Shown here in pieces: positions 16,431 to 24,315 of a DNA stretch of 64,000 nucleotides. Source of the stretch: Duganella sp. Root1480D1. Lineage in GTDB: Bacteria; Pseudomonadota; Gammaproteobacteria; Burkholderiales; Burkholderiaceae_D. The stretch lies in the NCBI RefSeq assembly GCF_001427305.1, contig NZ_LMFZ01000034.1:62001-126000 (forward strand), in the 5' to 3' direction. Both the position numbers and the translations under genes were made by a program. The notes under the pieces were generated by a model, which was not told where the DNA came from, searched no databases, and saw nothing but the letters and a program-made list of their open reading frames with translations. Every line of letters begins with the position of its first letter. The first letter of the stretch is position 1.

Positions 16431-17613
16431 ATTTTGCGAGGCGGATGCCGGTGAACTGCCAGCGGGCGCTGGCCGGGAAGAAGTTGCGGTAGCTGGCGCG
16501 GGAGTGGCCTTGCGGGGTGGCCAGGCTGGAGCCGCGCAGCACGTACTGGTTGACCATGAACTTGCCGTTGTATTCGCCGATTGCGCCTTCCGCGGGACGG
16601 AAGCCGGGGTATGGCGCGTAGCTGCTGCTGGTCCATTGCCAGCGCTGGCCGAACATTTGCGTTACCTCGCCTGCGCCGGCTGCATGCTCCCACTCCGCTT
16701 CCGTTGGCAGCCGTGCGCCGGCCCAGTGGGCGTAGGCGTCCGCCTCGAACAGGGAGATGTGGGCCACCGGCGCGTCCATGTCAAGCGGCTGTTGGCCGTG
16801 CAAGGTGAAGGCGGTCCAGCCCTTCCCTTCCTCCCCGCGACGCCAGTACAGCGGCGCTTCGATTCCTTGCGCGCGGATCCAGTCCCAGCCTTCGGCCAGC
16901 CACAGGCTCGGATTGCGGTAGCCGCCTGCCTCGATGAAGGCCAGGTAGTCCGCATTGGTCACCAGCCGCGCCGACAGCTCGAACGGGGCAATGTACACCT
17001 TGTGGCGCGGCAGCTCATTGTCGAAGCAGAAGCCATCGCCCTGGTGGCCGATGTCGTGCAGGCCGCCTTCGAAGCGTTGCCAGCGCTGCGCCGCGGCTGC
17101 GGGCGCGGCCGGTGCGGCGGCCGGCAGGTAGGCCGGGGCCATCGGATTCTGCGCCAGCAGGTGCTTGACGTCGGTGAGGATCAGCTCCTGGTGCTGCTGC
17201 TCGTGCTGCAGGCCGAGGGTCAGCAACTCGGCCAGGCGGTCATCGGTTGCGGCCAGCCGCATCGCCAGTGCGGCAACCCGGGCATCGACATTGGCGCGGT
17301 AGGCGCGCACTTCCGCCATCGAAGGCCGCGTCAGCAGGCCGCGTTGTGGCCGCGGGTGCTTGTCGCCGACGCCGTTGTAATAGGAATTGAACAGTACCCT
17401 GAACGCCGGATGAAATGGCTGGAAGCCAGCTTCGTAGCGTTCGAGGATAAAGGTTTCGAAGAACCAGGTGGTATGCGCCAGGTGCCATTTGACCGGGCTG
17501 GCATCCGGCATCGACTGCGCGCCGCAATCCTCGTCGGACAGCGGCGCTGCAAGTGCCATGGTTGCCGCGCGTACTTGCGCGTAGCGCTCGGTCCAGGGAC
17601 TGGCGTCACGCAT
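16429..17613 (-). CDS. egtB: Ergothioneine biosynthesis protein EgtB
   Basis: A 394-residue nonheme iron sulfoxide synthase. It couples hercynine with a thiol (gamma-Glu-Cys or Cys) to the sulfoxide precursor of ergothioneine. The iron ligands are His47 in HLAHTTWFFE and His137/His141 in LQHEQQHQE, in the DinB-like domain. The C-terminal formylglycine-enzyme-like domain contains RWQWTSSSYAPYPGF and ends in the short tail GIRLAK. Its start lies inside the end of egtD (8-base overlap), so the two are one operon. No egtA, egtC or egtE is next to them. Length and context set it apart from the SenA homologue at 4574. Confidence 0.9.
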   Translation of the reverse strand: MRDASPWTERYAQVRAATMALAAPLSDEDCGAQSMPDASPVKWHLAHTTWFFETFILERYEAGFQPFHPAFRVLFNSYYNGVGDKHPRPQRGLLTRPSMAEVRAYRANVDARVAALAMRLAATDDRLAELLTLGLQHEQQHQELILTDVKHLLAQNPMAPAYLPAAAPAAPAAAAQRWQRFEGGLHDIGHQGDGFCFDNELPRHKVYIAPFELSARLVTNADYLAFIEAGGYRNPSLWLAEGWDWIRAQGIEAPLYWRRGEEGKGWTAFTLHGQQPLDMDAPVAHISLFEADAYAHWAGARLPTEAEWEHAAGAGEVTQMFGQRWQWTSSSYAPYPGFRPAEGAIGEYNGKFMVNQYVLRGSSLATPQGHSRASYRNFFPASARWQFTGIRLAK

Positions 17614-18610
17614 AAGCCGCCGCCGCGTGCATCACTGCGAACCAGTGCGCATCGTCGGTCCAGGTGCCATCGACGCGGAAGCCCGCCTCCCACAGCAGGC
17701 TGCGGAATCCTTCCAGCGTGTATTTGTAGCTGTTCTCGGTATGGATCCGCTCGCCCTGCGCGAAACTTCGCGTGCCGCCGCTCCAGCACACGGTCAGTGC
17801 GCAGCGTGCTTCCAGGTGCATTTCGATGCGGCTTTCCGCGTCATTGAAGAAGGCGACGTGGCGCCATTGGGCCGGATCGAAGTCGGCGCCCGCCAGGTGG
17901 TTCAGGTGGCGCAGCAGGTTCAGGTTGAAGGCGGCCGTGACGCCGATCGCATCGTCATAGGCCGCATCCAGCACCGCCGGGTCCTTGACCAGGTCCACGC
18001 CGATCAGCAGCCCGCCATCGGCACCCACGTTCTCGCGCACCTGGCGCAGGAAAGTCACCGCATCGTGCGGCGTGAAATTGCCGATCGACGAACCCGGATA
18101 GAAAAACTGCCGGCGCGCCGCCGGCACGGAAGATGGCAACGCCAGCGGCTGCGACAGGTCCATCACCAGCGGCATGATCTCGATGGACGGGAAGCGCTGG
18201 CGCAGTTGCTCCGCAGCCTGGTGCAGGAAATCGCTGGCGATATCGACCGGCACGTACTGGCTTGGCTGCAACAAAGGGAACAGGCTGGCGGCCTTGGCGC
18301 AATTGCCGGCCCCCAAATCGACCAGGGTCATGCCGGGCCCGATGCGGGCTGCCATGTCGGCGCCGTGGCGGGCGAAGATCGCCGCTTCGGTACGGGTCGG
18401 ATAGTACTCGGGCAGTTCGCAGATCGCTTCGAACAGGTGGGAGCCCAGGCTGTCGTAGAAATATTTTGGCGAGGTGGAAGCTTGCGGCGCCAGCAGTCCG
18501 GCGCTGATCTCTGCAATGGTGGCCGCGTCGCCGTGGCCGGTTCTGGGGGACAACACACTGCTCGTTTCCGGTGCGACCAGGCGGATCGCAGCCGTGCGTG
18601 ACAAGGTCAT
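17606..18610 (-). CDS. egtD: L-histidine N-alpha-methyltransferase EgtD
   Basis: A 334-residue SAM-dependent enzyme that trimethylates histidine to hercynine, the shared precursor of ergothioneine and selenoneine. The N-terminal block SPKYFYDSLGSHLFEAICELPEYYPTR, the SAM motif VDLGAGNCAKA (about residue 97) and the FFYPGSSIGNFTP stretch are typical of EgtD. The ATG at 18610 is followed by MTLSRTAAIRL. The first gene of a two-gene operon with egtB, it is divergent from the ABC transporter operon. On its own strand a TATGAT lies 27-32 bases before the ATG, a possible -10 box with a weak -35. Confidence 0.93.
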   Translation of the reverse strand: MTLSRTAAIRLVAPETSSVLSPRTGHGDAATIAEISAGLLAPQASTSPKYFYDSLGSHLFEAICELPEYYPTRTEAAIFARHGADMAARIGPGMTLVDLGAGNCAKAASLFPLLQPSQYVPVDIASDFLHQAAEQLRQRFPSIEIMPLVMDLSQPLALPSSVPAARRQFFYPGSSIGNFTPHDAVTFLRQVRENVGADGGLLIGVDLVKDPAVLDAAYDDAIGVTAAFNLNLLRHLNHLAGADFDPAQWRHVAFFNDAESRIEMHLEARCALTVCWSGGTRSFAQGERIHTENSYKYTLEGFRSLLWEAGFRVDGTWTDDAHWFAVMHAAAAYA

Positions 18611-18719
18611 GGCTCAGGCTCCAGGGACATTTTTGCTATCATAGCTGAATATCCAAGACCAGGTACCGCACCCTCGCCCGAGGCGTGCGGCTCGTCATTC
18701 ACATAAAAAAGGATCTTTC

Positions 18720-19586
18720 ATGTCCATCTTCTCCCTCCGCACCATTCAATCGGCCCTGTTTGCAGCCGGTGTGCTGTTCGCCGCTGCCGGCGCCCAAGCC
18801 CAGCAAGTCCTGCGCGTTTCCGCCATCCCGGATGAAGCGCCAACCGAGCTGCAGCGCAAATTCAAGCCTCTTGGCGAATACCTCGAGAAGAAACTGGCCA
18901 TGAAAGTGGAGTTCACTCCTGTGACCGATTACGCCGCTTCGGTGGAAGGCCTGATCAACGGCAAGCTGGACATGGTCTGGTTCGGCGGCTTTACCTTCGT
19001 GCAGGCCAACCACATGAGCAAGGGCAAGGTCGTGCCGCTGGTGCAGCGTGTGGAGGACGAGAAATTCCGCTCCGTCTTCGTCACCACCAATAAGTCGATC
19101 AATTCGCTGGCCGACCTGAAAGGCAAGACGCTGAGCTTCGGTTCCGAGTCCTCGACTTCCGGCCACCTGATGCCGCGCTCTTTCCTGCTGGCCGCCAAGA
19201 TCGATCCGGACACCGACCTGAAACGCATTTCCTTCTCCGGCGCGCATGACGCCACCGTGGCTGCCGTGGCCGGCGGCAAGGTCGATGCCGGTGCACTGAA
19301 TATCTCCGTGTGGGAAAAACTGAATGAGCAGAAAAAGGTCGATCCTTCCGTGGTGCGCGTGTTCTACACCACCCCGGCCTACTACGACTACAACTGGACC
19401 GTCCGTTCCGACATGCCGGAAGCGCTGAAGAAGAAGATCACCGACGCCTTCCTGGCGCTGGACAGCGCCAAGCCTGAAGACAAGGCGATCCTGGACCTGC
19501 AGCGCGCGTCGAAATTCATCCCGACCAAGGTTGCCAACTACGCCAATATCGAAGCGGCCGCCAAGAATGCCGGCCTGCTGAAGTAA
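18720..19586 (+). CDS. Periplasmic binding protein of PhnD type, putative selenate/selenite transporter
   Basis: A 288-residue binding protein with a signal peptide cleaved after about AAGAQAQ. It belongs to the phosphate/phosphite/phosphonate (PhnD-like) family. The mature N-terminus VLRVSAIPDEAPTELQRKF, followed by the VTDYAASVEGLINGKLDMVWFGGFTF region, is the pattern I associate with the family named putative selenate ABC transporter binding protein (TIGR04553). That recall needs checking. The gene heads a five-gene operon and is divergent from egtD. With a selenoneine cluster 11 kb away, uptake of a selenium oxyanion is the most attractive role; phosphonate uptake is the alternative, but no phn lyase genes are nearby. 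Confidence 0.75.
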   Translation: MSIFSLRTIQSALFAAGVLFAAAGAQAQQVLRVSAIPDEAPTELQRKFKPLGEYLEKKLAMKVEFTPVTDYAASVEGLINGKLDMVWFGGFTFVQANHMSKGKVVPLVQRVEDEKFRSVFVTTNKSINSLADLKGKTLSFGSESSTSGHLMPRSFLLAAKIDPDTDLKRISFSGAHDATVAAVAGGKVDAGALNISVWEKLNEQKKVDPSVVRVFYTTPAYYDYNWTVRSDMPEALKKKITDAFLALDSAKPEDKAILDLQRASKFIPTKVANYANIEAAAKNAGLLK

Positions 19587-19589
19587 TCA

Positions 19590-20411
19590 ATGTCTTCTGC
19601 CTGGTACGAATTGCAAGGCCTCGCGGTCCGCCATATCGGCGGTTCGCGCGGCCTTGCGCTGCAAGACATTTCGCTGAATTTCGAGCCTGGCGAGCAGGTG
19701 GCGCTGATCGGCCCTTCGGGCGCCGGCAAGACCACCCTGCTCTCCACCCTGGCCTGCGCCCACCGTCCCGATAGCGGCGGCTTCAAGGCCTTTGGCACCG
19801 ATCCCTGGCAACTGACCGACGCTGGCCGCCACGCCATGCGTGCCCGCCTGTTCCTGGCGCCGCAAACGCCGCCGCTGCCGCCGCGCCAGCGCGTGGTAAC
19901 GGCTGTCCTGGCTGCGCGCCTGCCGCACTGGAGCCTTGGCCAGGCGCTGCTGTCGCTGTTCAAACCTGCCGATCCGGAAGCCGCGTTCCGCGCGCTGACC
20001 CGCTTCAACCTGGGCGACAAGCTGTATTCCCGCGTCGACCGCCTGTCCGGCGGCGAGCGCCAGCGCTGCGGCCTGGCACGCCTGCTGCTGTCGTCGGCGC
20101 AGGCCTTGCTGGTCGACGAGCCGCTGTCCGCCCTCGATCCGGCGCTGTCGCAACTGACCCTGAACACCCTGCAGCAGGAGGCGCGCGAGCGCAACGCGCT
20201 GCTGGTGTGCAGCCTGCACCAGGTGGACCTGGCGCTGGCCCACTTCCCGCGCATCGTCGCGCTGAAGAATGGCCGCGTCGTTTTCGACCTGCCGCGCGAG
20301 CAGGTTACGCAAGCCATGATCGACGAACTCTATCTCGGCGAGCTGCCGCCGGCGAACTCGCCGCGGCCGGACGAGATGGCAGCCAAGCTGGCTGTCGGGG
20401 CGTGCCTGTAA
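19590..20411 (+). CDS. ABC transporter ATP-binding protein (PhnC-like)
   Basis: A 273-residue cytosolic ATPase that powers the PhnD-type importer. Walker A is GPSGAGKTTLLS (about residue 37), the signature LSGGERQRCGLARLL and Walker B ALLVDEPLSALDP. It starts 3 bp after the binding-protein gene and ends 3 bp before the first permease, so it is translationally close-packed. The order binding protein, ATPase, permease, permease is that of phosphonate-type importers. Confidence 0.85.
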   Translation: MSSAWYELQGLAVRHIGGSRGLALQDISLNFEPGEQVALIGPSGAGKTTLLSTLACAHRPDSGGFKAFGTDPWQLTDAGRHAMRARLFLAPQTPPLPPRQRVVTAVLAARLPHWSLGQALLSLFKPADPEAAFRALTRFNLGDKLYSRVDRLSGGERQRCGLARLLLSSAQALLVDEPLSALDPALSQLTLNTLQQEARERNALLVCSLHQVDLALAHFPRIVALKNGRVVFDLPREQVTQAMIDELYLGELPPANSPRPDEMAAKLAVGACL

Positions 20412-20414
20412 GCG

Positions 20415-21260
20415 ATGCATAACGTTCCCGCCGTTCCCCTCTCGCCCCACCATCCGGACCCTGCCTGGCGCCAGCGCCTGGCAATGATTGCCGTCGGCAT
20501 CGCTCTACTGTGGCCACTGGTGGTGGCCACCGAGTTCTATCCCTGGACGCTGTTCGACCTGCAAAGCCTGCAGGCCGCATGGCGCTTCCTGGCCGACTTC
20601 TTCAAGCCAGCGCATGACGCGGAATTCCTCGCCATGGTGGCGCGCGAGGCGTGGAAGACGGTGGCTATCGCCACCTGCGGCCTGACGCTTGCGCTGCTGG
20701 GCGCCATTCCCGCCACACTGGTGGTCACCGAGCGCATGTCGATATCGCGCATTGGCACCGGCCGCATCGCGGCCTTCCCGGGCCTTGTGCGCCAGCTTGT
20801 GCGCTGGCTGCTGGTCCTGCTGCGCAGCGTGCCGGAACTGGTGTGGGCGCTGCTGTTCGTGCGCATCTTCGGTCTGGGGCCTACCGCCGGCGTGCTGGCG
20901 ATTGCCCTGACTTATGCCGGCATGCTCGGCAAGGTGTATGCCGAGATCCTGGAATCCACCGACCATCATGCCAGCGACGTGCTGCTGCAGAACGGCAGCG
21001 GGCGCCTGGCCGCCCTTTTCTATGGGGCCTTGCCGGAAGCGGCTTCCGAGCTGGTGTCGTACACCGTCTACCGCTGGGAATGCGCGATCCGCGGCTCGGT
21101 GATCATGGGTTTCGTCGGCGCCGGCGGCCTGGGGCAGCGCATGGATGAATCGACCAAGATGCTGGCCGGCGGCGAAGTGTCGACCATGCTGCTCGTGTTC
21201 GTGCTGCTGGTTGCCTGCGCCGACATGGTGTCCAAATACCTGCGACGGAGGCTGGGATGA
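20415..21260 (+). CDS. ABC transporter permease (PhnE-like), first
   Basis: A 281-residue inner-membrane permease with about six membrane segments, the first near residues 20-40. The cytosolic coupling (EAA-like) loop is visible around residues 195-220 as GALPEAASELVSYTVYRWE, and GFVGAGGLGQRM follows, as in PhnE-type permeases. It pairs with the following permease as a heterodimer. Its stop overlaps the next ATG by 4 bases. Confidence 0.85.
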   Translation: MHNVPAVPLSPHHPDPAWRQRLAMIAVGIALLWPLVVATEFYPWTLFDLQSLQAAWRFLADFFKPAHDAEFLAMVAREAWKTVAIATCGLTLALLGAIPATLVVTERMSISRIGTGRIAAFPGLVRQLVRWLLVLLRSVPELVWALLFVRIFGLGPTAGVLAIALTYAGMLGKVYAEILESTDHHASDVLLQNGSGRLAALFYGALPEAASELVSYTVYRWECAIRGSVIMGFVGAGGLGQRMDESTKMLAGGEVSTMLLVFVLLVACADMVSKYLRRRLG

Positions 21261-22045
21261 GCCAGATGCCCACTCCGCCCGCGCGCATCTGGTCCGGCTG
21301 GCTGTTCGGCGCCGCGCTGGTGGCGCTGGTGGCGGCCAGCTTTGCCACGCTGTCGCTCAACCTCGGCGAACTGTTCACGGTCGAGGCCATGCACAGCATG
21401 GGCACCTTCCTGGCCGGCTTCGCGCCGCCGGAAATGGCCAGCGGCTTCCTGCGCAAGACCGGCATCGCCACGATTGAAACGCTGGCCATGTCGGCACTCG
21501 GCACCTTGCTCGCGGTGGCGGGCGGCCTGCTGCTGGCGATTCCCGGTGCAGGGCGTTTCGGCCGCACGCCACGCGCCGTGGTACGCGGCATGCTGAACGT
21601 GTTGCGCTCGATTCCGGAACTGGTGTGGGCCTCGATCCTGCTGGTCGCTGCCGGCCTGGGGCCGTTTGCCGGCACCATGGCGCTGGCTGCCCACACGGCC
21701 GGCGTTTTGGGCCGCCTGTTCGCCGACGCGCTGGAAAACGCGCCGCCGCTGCCGGAGCAAAGCCTGCGCCTGAACGGCGCCACGCCGATGGCCGCCTTCT
21801 TCTACGCCACGCTGCCGCAAACCCTGCCGCAGATGCTGTCTTACACGCTCTATCGCTGGGAGAACAATATCCGCGCCGCCGCCGTGCTGGGCGTGGTGGG
21901 CGCCGGCGGGCTGGGGCAGATGCTCAAGTACCACCTGTCCCTGTTCCAGATGGAGCGCGCTGCCACCGTGATCCTGGCCATGCTGCTGCTGGTGGCCGTC
22001 GTCGATGCCCTCAGCTTCGCGCTGCGCCGTTCCCTGACCCGATAA
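21257..22045 (+). CDS. ABC transporter permease (PhnE-like), second
   Basis: A 262-residue permease, homologous in layout to the one before it: about six membrane segments, the coupling loop ATLPQTLPQMLSYTLYRWENN and GVVGAGGLGQML. The 4-base overlap with the upstream gene and the 3-base gap to the next one show a single operon. Two different permeases suggest a heterodimeric importer. Confidence 0.85.
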   Translation: MSQMPTPPARIWSGWLFGAALVALVAASFATLSLNLGELFTVEAMHSMGTFLAGFAPPEMASGFLRKTGIATIETLAMSALGTLLAVAGGLLLAIPGAGRFGRTPRAVVRGMLNVLRSIPELVWASILLVAAGLGPFAGTMALAAHTAGVLGRLFADALENAPPLPEQSLRLNGATPMAAFFYATLPQTLPQMLSYTLYRWENNIRAAAVLGVVGAGGLGQMLKYHLSLFQMERAATVILAMLLLVAVVDALSFALRRSLTR

Positions 22046-22048
22046 TCC

Positions 22049-22729
22049 ATGCTCCAGCTAAGAAACCTCACCAAGAGTTACTCGAACGAGCGCCGCGTAC
22101 TCGACCGGCTGAGCTGGACCTTCGAACCCGGCGAGTTCGTCGCCATCATGGGCGATTCCGGCGTTGGCAAATCCACTTTACTGAATCTGATTGCCGGCCT
22201 CGACCAGCCAGACCCCAGCGAAGAACCGGCTATCATCGTCGACGGCATGCCCCTCGCATCGCTCGACGACGACGCCGCGACGCGTCTGCGGCGCGCCCGC
22301 ATGGGTTTCATATTCCAGGCCTTCCACGTACTGCCCCACCTGACCTTGCAGCAGAACGTGGCCCTGCCCTTGCTGCTGAACGGCTTGCCGCAAGGACGCG
22401 AAATCGACATGCTTGAAGCTGTCGGCCTCGGCGGCCGCGGCCACGACTACCCCCATCAACTTTCCGGCGGTGAAATGCAACGGGTTGCCATAGCCCGTGC
22501 CCTGGTGCACCGCCCGGCCCTTGTGCTGGCGGACGAACCGACCGGCAATCTCGACCCCGACACCGCAAATTCCATACTGCAACTGTTGCACCAGGAACTC
22601 AAATCCAGCGGCGCAACGGCCATCATGGTGACGCATTCTCCTGCCGCCGCTGCGCGCGCCGACAAAGTGCTTCGCCTCACTAAAAATGGACTCAAAGTTA
22701 CAACAGTCGTCAACCCTGCCGCGCAATAA
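22049..22729 (+). CDS. LolD/MacB-like ABC ATPase, orphan at the end of the importer operon
   Basis: A 226-residue ATPase. Walker A is GDSGVGKSTLLNL (about residue 36), signature LSGGEMQRVAIARAL, Walker B LVLADEPTGNLDPD, all of the LolD/FtsE/MacB class that normally works with an FtsX-like permease. No such permease is next to it. It starts 3 bp after the second importer permease, so it is co-transcribed. It may serve a permease encoded elsewhere, or act as a second ATPase of this importer, which would be unusual. Confidence 0.8.
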   Translation: MLQLRNLTKSYSNERRVLDRLSWTFEPGEFVAIMGDSGVGKSTLLNLIAGLDQPDPSEEPAIIVDGMPLASLDDDAATRLRRARMGFIFQAFHVLPHLTLQQNVALPLLLNGLPQGREIDMLEAVGLGGRGHDYPHQLSGGEMQRVAIARALVHRPALVLADEPTGNLDPDTANSILQLLHQELKSSGATAIMVTHSPAAAARADKVLRLTKNGLKVTTVVNPAAQ

Positions 22730-22754
22730 AACTCATTATTTTTCTCACAAATTC

Positions 22755-22782
22755 TTGGCTTTTTTGGTAAGCGGAGTATTAT
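22755..22782 (+). promoter_or_regulatory. Promoter of the small HTH gene
   Basis: TTGGCT (22755-22760), 16 bases, TATTAT (22777-22782), in an AT-rich stretch between the ABC operon and the HTH gene. Confidence 0.45.
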
Positions 22783-22864
22783 TTAATTAACTTGCTTCGT
22801 TATCAATACAACATGCAAGCCTGCTTTTTCTATCCACGTAGTTAACAACGTCAAGGAGGAGCAA

Positions 22865-23152
22865 ATGAGCGTCAGGCAGAAGAAACTCGAACTAATCGAG
22901 GCAATGAACAGGGCGCGTGCGTTGGAGCCATCCAGCTTCGTACCAAACAAACTGCTCGACACGCTAATCGAGAAGATGCACCTGAAGAATGATGCGGAAC
23001 TCTGCAGGGTGCTGGAAGTGCAACCACCCATAATTAGCAAGATCCGTCACCGCAAGCTGGCAGTCGGGGCCACCATCCTGCTGCGCATGCATGAGAAATC
23101 TGAGCTTTCTATCCGTGAGCTCAAAGAACTATCGAATGCCTCAGTACACTGA
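22865..23152 (+). CDS. Small helix-turn-helix protein
   Basis: A 95-residue protein. Residues about 36-75 (MHLKNDAELCRVLEVQPPIISKIRHRKLAVGATILLRMHE) look like a Cro/XRE-type helix-turn-helix, with PPIISKIRHRK as the recognition helix. There is no partner domain. It has a very strong ribosome site (AAGGAGGAG, about 5 bases before the ATG), its own promoter-like sequence and a terminator, so it is probably well expressed. The target genes are unknown. It is somewhat richer in AT than its neighbours. Confidence 0.8.
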   Translation: MSVRQKKLELIEAMNRARALEPSSFVPNKLLDTLIEKMHLKNDAELCRVLEVQPPIISKIRHRKLAVGATILLRMHEKSELSIRELKELSNASVH

Positions 23153-23179
23153 GCTCAGTTCACGCTGAGATTGATGCCA

Positions 23180-23216
23180 GGCGCCGGCATCGCATTCACC
23201 GGCGCCGCTTTGCTTT
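23180..23216 (+). terminator. Terminator after the small HTH gene
   Basis: An 8-bp perfect stem GGCGCCGG/CCGGCGCC with an 11-base loop, then GCTTTGCTTT. It sits between two convergent genes and is better suited to the plus strand, where the T-rich tail follows. Confidence 0.65.
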
Positions 23217-23772
23217 AGCGGTCCAGCCGTTCCCGCAAACGCTTCAACGCCGCCCTAAACGTCGCCGGCCTGTTGAACGCGCGAGCCAGCACCAGCGCCC
23301 CCTGAATCCCGCCCACGACTTCTTCGGCCTGCGCCGTAGCCTCCCTGCCTTTGCATCCATTGCGCACCAGCGCTGCAGCCAGCGCCTCGATCCACTCCTC
23401 AAAGTAATCGCGCACGGCGTCGGCAAAACGGTCGCGCTCATTGCCAAGCGCGAACACACCCACTAAACACACGCGTTGCCCGGACAGGAAATAACGCTCG
23501 ACCTCCGCAAACATGGCGGCGATGCCCTGCCCCGCGTCCGCGCTTTCGCGCAAGGGCTCAAAGACGTGCAGGCGGAACCACTGGTCGATTTCCTGCAGCA
23601 CGGCAGCGGCCATCTCGTCCTTCCCGCCGGGGAAGAAGTGGTAGATGCTGCCCTTGCCCAGCTTGGTCCCTTCGGTAATGCGGGTCAGGCTGGCGCCTTC
23701 AAAGCCATAGGTGCGGAACACTTCCGCCACCAGGGGGATCACGTCTTCCCGTTCTGCGACAACGCGTGCCAT
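23215..23772 (-). CDS. TetR family transcriptional regulator
   Basis: A 185-residue repressor. The N-terminal HTH is visible as LVAEVFRTYGFEGASLTRITEGTKLGKGSIYHFFPGGKDE, of the YxaF/LmrA-like TetR subgroup, and the C-terminal part is the ligand-binding helical domain. It starts 2 bases after the NTF2-like gene on the same strand, so the two form an operon that it probably autoregulates through the operator-like repeat upstream of the first gene. Confidence 0.92.
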   Translation of the reverse strand: MARVVAEREDVIPLVAEVFRTYGFEGASLTRITEGTKLGKGSIYHFFPGGKDEMAAAVLQEIDQWFRLHVFEPLRESADAGQGIAAMFAEVERYFLSGQRVCLVGVFALGNERDRFADAVRDYFEEWIEALAAALVRNGCKGREATAQAEEVVGGIQGALVLARAFNRPATFRAALKRLRERLDR

Positions 23773-23774
23773 GT

Positions 23775-24245
23775 TCAGAGCCCCAGTTCAGTCAAGCCGG
23801 GATGGTCGTCCGGGCGCGGCCCGCTGCGGTCCCAGAAGAACTTGCGCTCTTCGGGCTTGATCGGATGCTCGTTGATGCTGGCATGGCGGTGGTGCATCAA
23901 GCCGTTCTCGTCGAACTCCCAGTTCTCGTTGCCGTAGGCGCGGTACCACTGGCCCGAGTCGTCATGGTATTCGTAGGCAAAGCGCACGCCGATGCGGTTG
24001 CCGTCATGGGCCCACAACTCCTTGATCAGCCGGTAATCGAGTTCGCGCGTCCATTTGCGCTTGAGCAGCGCGACAATGGCGGCACGGCCTTGCGCGAACT
24101 CGCTGCGATTGCGCCACCAGCTGTCTTGCGTGTAAGCGAGGGAGACTTTTTCGGGATCCCGGGTATTCCAGCCGTTTTCGGCCAGGCGGACTTTTTCGAT
24201 GGCGCTTTCGCGGGTGAAGGGTGGTACAGGTGGTCGGACTGACAT
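23775..24245 (-). CDS. NTF2-like (DUF1348) protein
   Basis: A 156-residue protein of the DUF1348 family within the NTF2/SnoaL fold. The conserved blocks LAENGWNTRDPEKVSLAYT, WWRNRSEFAQGR and the Trp/His-rich YEYHDDSGQWYRAYGNENWEF are visible. Members are single-domain cytosolic proteins with a hydrophobic pocket and no agreed function. First gene of an operon with a TetR regulator; a good ribosome site (AAAGGATAG) precedes its ATG. A role in handling the small molecule sensed by the regulator is inference. Confidence 0.88.
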   Translation of the reverse strand: MSVRPPVPPFTRESAIEKVRLAENGWNTRDPEKVSLAYTQDSWWRNRSEFAQGRAAIVALLKRKWTRELDYRLIKELWAHDGNRIGVRFAYEYHDDSGQWYRAYGNENWEFDENGLMHHRHASINEHPIKPEERKFFWDRSGPRPDDHPGLTELGL

Positions 24246-24262
24246 GGCGCTATCCTTTCATA

Positions 24263-24297
24263 TGTACCGATCGGATCACAATTGACCGATCGGTACA
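24263..24297. promoter_or_regulatory. Operator-like inverted repeat for the TetR regulator
   Basis: Perfect 12-base arms TGTACCGATCGG (24263-24274) and CCGATCGGTACA (24286-24297) with an 11-base spacer. Each arm carries its own palindrome CCGATCGG, so two TetR dimers could bind side by side. It ends 18 bases upstream of the NTF2-like start. Confidence 0.7.
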
Positions 24298-24315
24298 GAC
24301 AGGATAGCACGTTTT

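Noticed and set aside
18720..22045. Importer considered as a phosphonate (phn) uptake system
   Set aside because: Not excluded, but no C-P lyase or phosphonatase gene is near, and the binding protein fits the selenate-like type in a region rich in selenium genes.
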